A stretch of 42,831 nt of DNA, from the NCBI GenBank assembly GCA_947311315.1, contig CAMZKN010000110.1, forward strand, positions 1 through 42,831, in the 5' to 3' direction. The notes beneath the pieces are model-generated. The model saw only the letters and a program-made list of their open reading frames with translations, did not search any database and was not told the DNA's origin. The DNA is from an uncultured Desulfobulbaceae bacterium. GTDB lineage: Bacteria; Desulfobacterota; Desulfobulbia; Desulfobulbales; Desulfocapsaceae. Positions 1-8,209 of the stretch are shown piece by piece. Each line of letters opens with the position of its first letter. The stretch's first letter is position 1. The translations under genes and the position numbers were made by a program.

Positions 1-49
1 ACACAAAAACAACTCACTTCAATAAAAGCTATGTATGGCCTTCCACTGG

Positions 50-1156
50 TTAAAGATTTTCGTAAGATGCTATGCGACGGTTAGAATGGACTTTACCAAC
101 ACTTTTGGAGAAGTTACCTGATTCTGTCTCTGTTGTTTGTGCACCAAGTTCTTTCACTTCAGGAGCGGAACTATTCAAGCCCCGATCCACAGTTTTATCT
201 TTTTCAATATCTACAAGGGTAACAACACTGGGTATAATAGAAAGAACCTCTATGGGAAGCTCAATATCCGGCCGAGGAATAAGTGATACCTTCAGTGTAT
301 CGCTGTCATCAATCCGTATAGCGGTAATTGAGAAGAGTGACCTCGGATCATTATTTTTATCAAGAAGCAGTTGAGGAATATTAGCCGTTACTCTGACGGA
401 GCTTGGAAGTACTGATCTTTTTCTACCATCAAGTTCAACGTCCACTTTCAAATTTTCAAAAATCTTTGTTTTTGTTTGCAAACGAACCACAAGGTCAGCT
501 GTAACAGATGTTTCTCCGATCAATTCAACAATGGCAGGATTCAATTCAAGCGGCACCTGAAGTTGTGACGACTCTTTTACTCCATCAAGGTTGATAACCT
601 TGGTAAACAATTCATCGAATTGGGACAGAGTCGTTTGCGGGCCGGTGATGGTAATTACATCCGGGTCTGTCTTCAGACTCTTCACGTAGTACCCTTTAGC
701 AATTCTACCAACCTTTTTGGCAGTAACCGGAAATTGTTTTTGAATCATTTTATCAAGCGATAAAATGATAGAAGAGGGTTGCACTCTCTGAACAGTAATA
801 CCTCTTGGAACAGGAACCTTTTTTGCGTCATTTTCAATAACCATTGTTCCTGGTGTCGCCGATGACAAATCTACCTGCCGTGGTTCAGCTCTTTGAGACA
901 TCTCCATTATAAGAGATCTGGGCCCGCTGACTGAGACCTCAATCTCCTTTTTGAACTGGTTCGAAATCACAAGATCCCGTGGAAGATTAATTATTTCAAG
1001 AGGTATCATAACGCTTTTATCAACCCTGTCCTCCCCACCAACAAAAGACCAGAGAACAACAGCAAGAACCAGAGAAATAACTTTCAATATCCAGTCCTTT
1101 GCAAATATTTGAGTAATGTTGTTCTTACTCAAAAGAGAGATGAACGATATACGCAT
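50..1156 (-). CDS. cdaR: YbbR-domain protein, CdaA regulator CdaR
   Basis: Membrane-anchored YbbR-domain protein of 368 residues. A hydrophobic helix lies at about residues 23-42, preceded by a short basic cytosolic segment. The rest is beta-rich and looks like several tandem YbbR repeats, with recurring patterns such as VSGPRSL, ITGPQTTL and VRVTANIP. In Firmicutes, CdaR (YbbR) binds and modulates the diadenylate cyclase CdaA from the outer face of the membrane, and the two are usually encoded together with glmM. Here the gene lies 147 nt downstream of cdaA on the same strand, which supports the assignment. The C-terminal 40 residues are polar and low in pattern, and they include a 27-bp stretch repeated near the far end of the window. 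Family assignment is firm. Regulation of CdaA is known from other phyla and inferred here. Confidence 0.85.
   Translation of the reverse strand: MRISFISLLSKNNITQIFAKDWILKVISLVLAVVLWSFVGGEDRVDKSVMIPLEIINLPRDLVISNQFKKEIEVSVSGPRSLIMEMSQRAEPRQVDLSSATPGTMVIENDAKKVPVPRGITVQRVQPSSIILSLDKMIQKQFPVTAKKVGRIAKGYYVKSLKTDPDVITITGPQTTLSQFDELFTKVINLDGVKESSQLQVPLELNPAIVELIGETSVTADLVVRLQTKTKIFENLKVDVELDGRKRSVLPSSVRVTANIPQLLLDKNNDPRSLFSITAIRIDDSDTLKVSLIPRPDIELPIEVLSIIPSVVTLVDIEKDKTVDRGLNSSAPEVKELGAQTTETESGNFSKSVGKVHSNRRIASYENL
92..118. repeat. 27-bp repeat, copy 1 (inverted partner at 42704-42730)
   Basis: These 27 bases occur again, reverse-complemented and without mismatch, at 42704-42730. This copy lies inside the last codons of cdaR. 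The similarity stops abruptly on both sides. The outer edge carries GGTAAC, the same hexamer that bounds the palindromic repeats elsewhere in the window. Confidence 0.7.
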
Positions 1157-1303
1157 AGTATGTCAATCCTGCATTCGAGGTAGTCCAGTACTTTTCTAAC
1201 ACAGACCAGAAGCTTGTGAGTGCCTTGGGAGTATCTATTTATTTTTATGGTTAAATGCCCTTCTTCACTTTCTTGATTTTTGCAGTGATTATAGAGTAAA
1301 ACA

Positions 1304-2059
1304 CTAACCGTTTTTGCCGATAAAAATTGCTTTAAGATTATTGGTCAGACTTATTTCATCTTCTACAGTTGTTAAGGCACCATGGCGGACAATAGATATT
1401 TCCTGAGTTTCTTCAGAAACGACAAGAACCACCGCATCTGTCTCTTCCGTGAGTCCAATGGCAGCTCTGTGCCTGGTTCCATACCTCTTATTTATGTAAG
1501 GATTCTGGGTCAGCGGTAAAATACATCCGGCGTGTTTGATGCGTCCTTCGTTTATCAACACCGCACCATCATGTAGAGGTGAGACCGGCATAAAAATGGA
1601 AATAAGTAATTCTTTTGTCAATATTGCATCGAGCTGAAAACCGGATTCTATAAAATCTCCGAGATGCGTCTCCCGTTCAATGACTACCAGCGCGCCAATG
1701 CGTCTTTTGGAAAGGTAAAACAATGTACGAATTATCTCTTCCATTTCCTTATCGAAAATATCCTGTTGCTTGTGAAAAGGTGATTTGCCCACCTGGATTA
1801 AAGCACGGCGAATATCTTGTTGGAAAACGATGATTATTATAAGCAGAATCGAACTGAGAAAAGTCTGCATTATCCACTTAAATGTAGATAAATCAAGGAC
1901 ACTGGCAAGAAAATAAACAATTGTAAGTATACCCAGCCCCACTACCATCTGCACAGACCGGGTTCCTCGTATGATGGAAATAAACTGATATATCAGTAGG
2001 GCAACAAGGAGGATATCGACAAAATCCTGCCAGCGAATATACGTCAAAAAATCTAGCAT
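1304..2059 (-). CDS. cdaA: Diadenylate cyclase CdaA (c-di-AMP synthase)
   Basis: Condenses two ATP into cyclic di-AMP at the cytoplasmic membrane. The 251-residue protein has the CdaA layout: three hydrophobic helices within residues 13-80, a short linker, then a DisA_N/DAC domain from about 100 to 240. The catalytic signatures are both present: DGA at 164-166 within PLHDGAVL, and RHR at 196-198 within GTRHRAAIG. Length is close to the family norm of about 270. The gene is followed by cdaR, the usual partner, and preceded by a K+ channel with RCK domains, a protein class known to be controlled by c-di-AMP. No strong ribosome-binding site is visible before the ATG. glmM, the usual third member, would lie beyond the window edge if present. 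Confidence 0.95.
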   Translation of the reverse strand: MLDFLTYIRWQDFVDILLVALLIYQFISIIRGTRSVQMVVGLGILTIVYFLASVLDLSTFKWIMQTFLSSILLIIIIVFQQDIRRALIQVGKSPFHKQQDIFDKEMEEIIRTLFYLSKRRIGALVVIERETHLGDFIESGFQLDAILTKELLISIFMPVSPLHDGAVLINEGRIKHAGCILPLTQNPYINKRYGTRHRAAIGLTEETDAVVLVVSEETQEISIVRHGALTTVEDEISLTNNLKAIFIGKNG

Positions 2060-2116
2060 AGGTGTAATAACATGATTAAATCATCAAATATCTGGTTAAT
2101 TATTGTTCCATATATG

Positions 2117-2274
2117 ATAACTGCTCACAGGCCCCCCATCTTCGCACGGTCACATTTGCCGGTATAGAGGGGCTATAACAGGCAAATGTGCCTGCACGAA
2201 TATGGAGCGCCTGTGAGCAGTTACAGTTCAGAGGTAATAAAAACATAGAGTTATGAACTCCGTGAGTAGTTACC
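2117..2274 (-). repeat. Palindromic GTAACT-bounded element, copy A
   Basis: A 108-bp imperfect palindrome at 2117-2224 has end arms TAACTGCTCACAGG and CCTGTGAGCAGTTAC. It is joined to a ~50-bp tail at 2225-2274 that ends in a variant of the same motif (GAGTAGTTACC). Read on the minus strand, it matches copy B at 3823-3979 over nearly its whole length with few differences. The RNA would fold into a long hairpin between the channel gene and cdaA. No transposase is nearby. The structure resembles a non-autonomous MITE/REPIN-type element. Confidence 0.85.
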
Positions 2275-2331
2275 ATAAATGTACGAATAAAAGCATAATT
2301 TATAAAGGTTTTTCTTATAGTATACACCATA

Positions 2332-3675
2332 TCAGGCAAGATAATCCGAAACCATGGCGACAATTTCCCCAGCTTCAGGACTTTTCACCACAACTTTGTC
2401 CACCCCTGCCGCTTTGGCACGTTTTTTCACATCTTTTTGCTCATCTGCGGTAAAGAGAAAAAGCTTAATCTTTTCAAGCTCAGGAAGGGCCCGCACTTTG
2501 CGACAAACAGAGAGTCCTGTAACATCGGGTAAATGAAAATCAATCACCGCCGCATCAGGTACCTCACTCACAATCAACGAATAGCCATTTTCTCCATTTG
2601 ACGCGGAAAAAATATTATAACCAGCCTTCTGAAAAAGTCTGGTGTATAATCTAAGTATTACAGGATTATCATCAATGAGAACAATCTTTTTATTAGGAAC
2701 AGGTGAAGGATCCAGAGGGACGACACGGTTCGACTGAGAAATAAGCAAACTATCTCCCAGCTGAATTATAACATCATCTTTTGGCATCAACATATCTTGA
2801 CTACCGCGACGAATCCCGAGCAAAAATCCTTTTATAACTTTTTTAGCATCAGGGATGGTGAGATTGACAAACTTGGATTGCTCATCAACTTCGAACCATT
2901 TAGGAGATAACAACTCTTGTTTTGTACTGACAAGATTGTCCTTGGACAATGTTTTTTTTGCCAAAAGACTTTCAGCCACTCGCTGTCCAGCTGCAACAAA
3001 TGGTGAAATCACAGAATCAGCCCCAGCTCTCAGCATACGTGATTCAGAAGAAGGATATTCCGTTCTGGCAATAATTCTTAAAACTGGATTCAACTCCCTT
3101 GCGGTTAAAACGGAAAAAAGATTATCCGGGTCAGAATCGAGAACTGCAAGAAGAGCAGACGCTTTTTTTATCCCGGCTTTCATCAATGTTTCTTCCCTGG
3201 TACCATCACCCTGAAGGAAATGATAGTCTAGTTCCGCGAGCTGTTTTATACCTTCAGACGAACTTTCGATAACAACAAAATTTCCGCCTTTATCCTTAAG
3301 AAATTCTGCTGCCGCCGCGCCCACCCTGCCATGACCACAAATAATAACGTGACCATGCAATTTGCTGATTTTTTTTTCCATCGTTTTTTTCCATCTATTG
3401 GGGTTTGCCGCACGTTCGATAACTATTTCGGTAAAAGCACCACCTGCGAAAGCAATGGAACCAACACCCGACATAATCAGAAAAATAGTAAAGATCCTTC
3501 CCGCTTGTGACAGAGGCTGGATTTCACCGTAACCTACTGTGGAGATAGTGATAACCGTCATATAGAAAGCGTCTAAAATTGAATAGCCGTCAAAAAAAGA
3601 GTACCCTGCCGTTCCTGTTGCAAGAAAAAACAACAACAAGCCAATGGCCACAACTATCCTTTTTTGCGAACTCAT
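2332..3675 (-). CDS. Two-TM potassium channel with RCK domains and C-terminal receiver domain
   Basis: A 447-residue K+ channel subunit. Residues 7-27 form a first membrane helix. A pore loop carries the K+ selectivity filter TVGYGE at 46-51, and a second helix spans about 60-82. A TrkA_N/RCK Rossmann domain starts near 108 with the nucleotide-binding glycine motif GHGRVG at 114-119. A TrkA_C-like domain spans about 255-317. Residues 330-447 form a complete CheY-like receiver with the acidic pair D335/D336, phospho-acceptor D379, T409 and K431. Channel-RCK architecture is common (MthK/Kch type); the appended receiver is unusual and implies control by phosphorylation. No histidine kinase is encoded nearby. 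RCK_C domains of several K+ transporters bind c-di-AMP, and cdaA is the next gene downstream. The gene sits between inverted copies of a palindromic repeat. Domain calls are firm; regulation is inferred. Confidence 0.93.
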   Translation of the reverse strand: MSSQKRIVVAIGLLLFFLATGTAGYSFFDGYSILDAFYMTVITISTVGYGEIQPLSQAGRIFTIFLIMSGVGSIAFAGGAFTEIVIERAANPNRWKKTMEKKISKLHGHVIICGHGRVGAAAAEFLKDKGGNFVVIESSSEGIKQLAELDYHFLQGDGTREETLMKAGIKKASALLAVLDSDPDNLFSVLTARELNPVLRIIARTEYPSSESRMLRAGADSVISPFVAAGQRVAESLLAKKTLSKDNLVSTKQELLSPKWFEVDEQSKFVNLTIPDAKKVIKGFLLGIRRGSQDMLMPKDDVIIQLGDSLLISQSNRVVPLDPSPVPNKKIVLIDDNPVILRLYTRLFQKAGYNIFSASNGENGYSLIVSEVPDAAVIDFHLPDVTGLSVCRKVRALPELEKIKLFLFTADEQKDVKKRAKAAGVDKVVVKSPEAGEIVAMVSDYLA

Positions 3676-3750
3676 ATCTCAGATTACCACGAACAACGAG
3701 TTGAAAAGTACAATTAAGCAGTTTTAAAAAATCTCACGGTGCTTTTTCAA

Positions 3751-3778
3751 ACTATAGCACAACCGAATTCAATATGAA
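3751..3778 (-). promoter_or_regulatory. Possible sigma-70 promoter of the channel gene
   Basis: On the minus strand, TTCATA (3773-3778) is followed after 16 bp by TATAGT (3751-3756), about 75 bp before the ATG of the channel gene. The -10 is good and the -35 is weak, so this is only a candidate. Confidence 0.35.
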
Positions 3779-3822
3779 CAGCATTTTTCCAATAATACTT
3801 CGTGCTTCGATAGCCTTTAAAA

Positions 3823-3979
3823 GTAACTAATCGCGGAGTTCATAACTCTATGTTTTATTACCTCTGAACTGTAACTGCTCACAGGTGCTCCATATTCATG
3901 CAAGCACATTTGCCGGTTATAGCCCATCTATACAGGAAAATGTGACCGTGCGAAGATGGGGTGCCTGTGAGCAGTTACC
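3823..3979 (+). repeat. Palindromic GTAACT-bounded element, copy B
   Basis: This copy is inverted relative to copy A at 2117-2274. It has a left tail with outer motif GTAACTAATCGCGG, then a 108-bp palindrome at 3871-3978 with perfect 15-bp ends GTAACTGCTCACAGG and CCTGTGAGCAGTTAC. The arms are about 46 nt with scattered mismatches. With copy A it brackets the channel gene. It occupies most of the 535-bp gap between the channel gene and the DUF748 gene. The remaining part, 3980-4210, is AT-rich with no recognisable gene. Confidence 0.87.
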
Positions 3980-4210
3980 TTTAAAAAAGATTATCAGCTC
4001 TGATGCATATCTTCAATTTACATATCAGTATCTATGTTATAAGTATAACCAACAGAATTTTCGATTCCCAGGAATCCCCCTATTTTTTTTTTGGTAAAAG
4101 AAGTTATCCACACCACACAATACCGGGAAACAGACCAGAAACAAGCATTGGGCTACCTTGACATGCACAGCAAAAAAGCAACCACCTTTTTATCTCTGAC
4201 CTAAATTGTT

Positions 4211-7200
4211 ATGTCCGATCATTTTGGGAATATCCCCATACAGCAGAAAGAACCAGCCCGCTCTAAGCGCAAAAATGCCAAAACAGTGGCCAGGTCTATA
4301 AAAAAACATGCCCCACGCAAAAAACAGGCGAAAAAAGACCTGAAATTCTGGCTCTGGCCAATCATATGTCTCCTTTTACTTGGGACATACAGCGTTGCGG
4401 GTTTTTTCATACTCCCATATTATCTTACTGACATTCTGCCGGGAAAAATCTCTAAAAGTACTGATTATACGATAAATCCCGGGAAAGTTACATTTAATCC
4501 CTTTACATTTCGCCTCGCTTCAGAAGACGGCCCTACCATCTACCAGGCAGGACATCCTGTCATATCTCTTAAATCATTCACCGCCGACCTGGCACCTTTG
4601 CTGCTCCTGCGAAATGACCTCGTCTGCAATGCAATTGCAGTCAAAGAATTGGTAGTCAATATTACCAGAAGTTCCGATGGGACTTATAATTTTGACGATA
4701 TTTTCGGAAAAAAAGACAAAGCAACGTCTTCAGATATCATGAATTTTTCCGATCTCCCTTTCTTTTTTTCACTCAATAATATCACGATAGAAGACAGTAC
4801 AATCATTTTCCATGACCAACCAACTGGAAAAACCCATACCATTAATCATATTCAGTTGGCACTGCCCACTCTTTCCAATATTCCATTTCAGGCAAATAAT
4901 TACATACGACCAGAGTTTTCTGCCGTAGTCAACGGCAGCCCGGTTAAGCTTTCAGGACAGGCTCACGTAACCGACTCTAAAAAAGGCACATTAGCAACGA
5001 ACCTCTCTTGTGATATTAATGACCTCAATTTAACCCTCTATTCAGAATATCTGCCATTTGAGCTCCCCTTTACCGTCACAAACGGTAAAGCAAACGGCAC
5101 AATCAAACTTAATTTTAACCCTGTCGACCAAAAAACAGATAAGCTTTCAATAAGCTTTGATTTGCAAATCTCCAACGCGCAGATTCTCAATCAGGATAAA
5201 TCGATCTCGGTGACAACGCCTTCAATAAATCTCAGAGGCGAACTACTACCCGCATCAGAAAAACTACATATTGCCAGTGTTGTCTTAAATACACCTCAAA
5301 TTCGCTCCAACGGAGACTCGTTACTGACAAACATTGGCATTTTTTTACAAACTGAGAAACAATCTGGACAGATCGGCTCCACGAAGAATAGATCATTTTC
5401 CCTTATGCTAGATCTCTTTTTGATTGACAATGGTACAGTACAACTCTACTCCGACAGAAAATCACAAAACCCGAAAAGCACATGGAGTTCTGTACAACTC
5501 AATATAAATGACTACTCCAGTACTCCTCGGAACAACAAAGAAAAAAATGAAGGCTCATTTCGTTTCAGCGGTGAAAATAAAAATATTTCTGCCTATTTTT
5601 CCTGGCAGGGGCAAATAACATCACCACAAAGTATTAACGGCAAACTCACGTTAAATAGTTTCCCGGCCAGAAATTTCTTTAATTTTTTTGATAATGATAA
5701 CAAGCTTGAGATAAAAGGAAACCTTGACCTCAATGGTGCAATGTCCCTTTTTCACCAGGAAAGTCCCGCAGCTCCCTTTGGTGTAGAACTCTCTGATACA
5801 ACACTTACCGTTCACACATTCAAGCTGCTTGAAGATCAACTTGTGATTCTTTCAGGAGCTCTTTTTGAAAGTAGCTCCTTCAGTGCCACAAACAAAGCAT
5901 TACATTTTGGTAACATTTCTCTGCACAAAAGCCTGCTCCGGTTGCCGTATAAAAAACTACCAAATGTACTACATTCTTTCTCTCAAAATAAATACCACTT
6001 CGCCACCCTCGATTTTTCAGGGCAAATCATTTTTCAGGACAAAAAAGATCGTAACTTTTTATCCTTTCCTTCATCAACCTTGAAAATCAATCACCCTGAT
6101 AAGTCAGGAAAACAAACCATTTCCTTACTGGTAAAAACTCGCAATAAAGATCTCTTTAACGCTACAGGCAATGTGCAACTTGAGCCATTTTCTCTTTCCC
6201 TCAAAGCAGGTTTCAATGGTCTTCCCACAAAAAAAATATTTGCTCTGTTCTCTGATGCACTCTTTTTAACAAAGATGGAAGGTACTTTCTCAGGAAATGG
6301 CTCTATCTCTTTACCCGAAAAAAATTACACTGGAGAACTTCGTTTTAAATCTGCTCGTTATCAAACAGAAGGAGGTAGTGTCCAGAACTGGGGGGATATA
6401 TATTTCCAGGGGGTAAACCTTTCCACCAAACCGTTCCATCTCGGCATTACCGAAGCAGATTTCCAAAACTCAGAACTCAGCTGGCAAATAACCTCAGCTG
6501 GTAATGATCCAATGCAACAACTTGCAGGTTTTCTGCAGAAAAACATCCCTGCTCTTCAACAAAGTCCAAGAAACAAGAAGATTTCCATATCAGCAGCAGA
6601 TATTCAGGAAATTAATTTCAATAACGGTAGAGTTCTGATCTATGACAAACGATTAACACCAACCTGGGAAGCTGAAATCGAAGAATTCTCAGGAAATATA
6701 TCAGAAATTCATTCCGCCCTCTCTGCCACGAAGAGCAAGTATAGTTTTAGCGGCCTTCTTGACGACTCAAAATTTGACATAGATGGAGAAATCTCCTTTT
6801 TTTCCACCAAGGCAAACACCACATATTCCCTGAATGTTGAGGCCTACCCTCTTGCATCCTTTCATAAGCAACTGGCATCTCTTACCGATATAAACACAGG
6901 CAAAGGAGAATTCGACATACTGCTTAATGGAGAATGGCATGATGATCAATTTCGTGAATCAGGATCACTGACTTTCTCAGACATTGAATCTGTCTCCCCA
7001 AGCTCAGACTCAGCCCTGGCAATCGCCCTTCTTTCCGACTCTGACAATATGTTCAAAATAGATTTTGATTTTACCCAACCTGCCATGCAAAAGAGGCCTC
7101 TCTCACAAAAAATTCTCTCACACTTTCAGACTTTAGTTGTCAAATCAACAGTGTCACCACTTTTATTGTTAGGTAGCAATTTTACCGATCTTATTGGCAA

Positions 7201-7777
7201 TGAATCTATTGAATTTGTACCTGGAGAATCCACCCTTACGGGTAAAGGACTTGCGACACTGAACAGATATATTACCCTGCTTGATACCCGACCACAGGTA
7301 AGGCTAGAACTCGTCGGTTCCATGGATAAAGAAAGAGATAGCGCCACTCTTCTCAAACAACTTAACGCCAGTGAAAAAGCGAGAATTGACAGCAAAAACA
7401 GGCAGCGATATGCAGAATGGCAACAGAAGAAAACCAATTATGAAATACAGTTAAAAAAACAGCACAATAAGACAGAAGCTGAGGGAAAAATCTCTGAATT
7501 GGATATCCCCGTTGCGATTCTTTCTGACTATGTACCACTACCTTTTGAACCGATTACTGTAAGCGATGATATGCTTTTTAACCTTGCTGTAAAAAGGGCA
7601 AAAGTAGTGTTTGAACTTCTAACAGCCCGTTTTTCACAACAAACAGATCGAATCTCTATTTCTCCTTTGACCAATATAGACCAATCTGAATACTCCCATT
7701 CACCTGTTGTCAATATAACCCTACATGCAATAACCGACAAACAGCAAAACTCACCACGAGTAGATGAACTTTTTTAA
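4211..7777 (+). CDS. DUF748 / AsmA-like large envelope protein
   Basis: An 1188-residue inner-membrane-anchored protein. The first 45 residues are strongly basic (many Lys/Arg) and presumably cytosolic. One hydrophobic helix follows at about 46-70 (FWLWPIICLLLLG and onward). The remaining ~1100 residues are Ser/Thr/Asn-rich and beta-patterned, ending in a conserved DUF748-like C-terminal segment around 1000-1150 (FVPGESTLTGKGLATLNRY and a following charged helix). DUF748 proteins belong to the AsmA/TamB-like group of long periplasmic beta-structures suggested to help move lipids toward the outer membrane; that role is known for relatives, not shown here. No clear Shine-Dalgarno precedes this ATG. 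The stop overlaps the next gene by 14 bp, so the two are probably translationally coupled. Confidence 0.8.
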   Translation: MSDHFGNIPIQQKEPARSKRKNAKTVARSIKKHAPRKKQAKKDLKFWLWPIICLLLLGTYSVAGFFILPYYLTDILPGKISKSTDYTINPGKVTFNPFTFRLASEDGPTIYQAGHPVISLKSFTADLAPLLLLRNDLVCNAIAVKELVVNITRSSDGTYNFDDIFGKKDKATSSDIMNFSDLPFFFSLNNITIEDSTIIFHDQPTGKTHTINHIQLALPTLSNIPFQANNYIRPEFSAVVNGSPVKLSGQAHVTDSKKGTLATNLSCDINDLNLTLYSEYLPFELPFTVTNGKANGTIKLNFNPVDQKTDKLSISFDLQISNAQILNQDKSISVTTPSINLRGELLPASEKLHIASVVLNTPQIRSNGDSLLTNIGIFLQTEKQSGQIGSTKNRSFSLMLDLFLIDNGTVQLYSDRKSQNPKSTWSSVQLNINDYSSTPRNNKEKNEGSFRFSGENKNISAYFSWQGQITSPQSINGKLTLNSFPARNFFNFFDNDNKLEIKGNLDLNGAMSLFHQESPAAPFGVELSDTTLTVHTFKLLEDQLVILSGALFESSSFSATNKALHFGNISLHKSLLRLPYKKLPNVLHSFSQNKYHFATLDFSGQIIFQDKKDRNFLSFPSSTLKINHPDKSGKQTISLLVKTRNKDLFNATGNVQLEPFSLSLKAGFNGLPTKKIFALFSDALFLTKMEGTFSGNGSISLPEKNYTGELRFKSARYQTEGGSVQNWGDIYFQGVNLSTKPFHLGITEADFQNSELSWQITSAGNDPMQQLAGFLQKNIPALQQSPRNKKISISAADIQEINFNNGRVLIYDKRLTPTWEAEIEEFSGNISEIHSALSATKSKYSFSGLLDDSKFDIDGEISFFSTKANTTYSLNVEAYPLASFHKQLASLTDINTGKGEFDILLNGEWHDDQFRESGSLTFSDIESVSPSSDSALAIALLSDSDNMFKIDFDFTQPAMQKRPLSQKILSHFQTLVVKSTVSPLLLLGSNFTDLIGNESIEFVPGESTLTGKGLATLNRYITLLDTRPQVRLELVGSMDKERDSATLLKQLNASEKARIDSKNRQRYAEWQQKKTNYEIQLKKQHNKTEAEGKISELDIPVAILSDYVPLPFEPITVSDDMLFNLAVKRAKVVFELLTARFSQQTDRISISPLTNIDQSEYSHSPVVNITLHAITDKQQNSPRVDELF

Positions 7778-8177
7778 CACCAGTGTGATAACACAAAGTT
7801 TTTTGAGTTGGCTTGCTGTGCTCTCCCTCTCTACCTTTATTATAAGCCTTCTGCTTATCCCCTGGGTTGTTGCTAAGTTGCCCTCTGATTATTTTTTACA
7901 CATCAGTGAAGAAAAAACTCCCCTCTTTGCGCTCAATATCAGCTCTTTCGTCCTTTTGGTCATACGAAACATCTTCGGGATCATTCTTTTGTTAGCCGGA
8001 ATCGCCATGATATTTCTTCCCGGTCAGGGCATTTTGACCATTCTGGCAGGAATCTTTCTTCTGTCTTTTCCCGGTAAAAGAAAAATAATACGCCTGTTAA
8101 TTAGCAGGCACAGCGTCCAGCATAGCTTGGATTGGATAAGGGGAAAACGCAGTAAACAGCCATTTATCTGGCCTTAA
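7764..8177 (+). CDS. Small membrane protein, PGPGW-like family
   Basis: A 137-residue integral membrane protein. Hydrophobic helices lie at about 12-35 and 56-103. The central hairpin motif FLPGQGILTILAGIFLL followed by FPGKR resembles the PGPGW (TIGR02611/PF09656) family of short transmembrane proteins of unknown function. It overlaps the end of the DUF748 gene by 14 bp on the same strand, implying co-translation and perhaps a shared envelope role. The C-terminus is basic and probably cytosolic. It converges with the following minus-strand gene with only 32 bp between them and no obvious terminator. Confidence 0.65.
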   Translation: MNFFNTSVITQSFLSWLAVLSLSTFIISLLLIPWVVAKLPSDYFLHISEEKTPLFALNISSFVLLVIRNIFGIILLLAGIAMIFLPGQGILTILAGIFLLSFPGKRKIIRLLISRHSVQHSLDWIRGKRSKQPFIWP

Positions 8178-8209
8178 CACCTTGGAAAATACAAGTTGTC
8201 AGCGTTTCA

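Noticed and set aside
2100..2363. An open frame encoding a peptide ending in VTVRRWGACEQL, with a similar one at 3885-4097
   Set aside because: Both are translations of the same palindromic repeat (copies A and B). The similarity comes from the repeat DNA, not from a conserved protein, and the frames run into unrelated sequence.
4158..4163. TTGACA as a -35 element for the DUF748 gene
   Set aside because: No acceptable -10 hexamer occurs 16-18 bp downstream.
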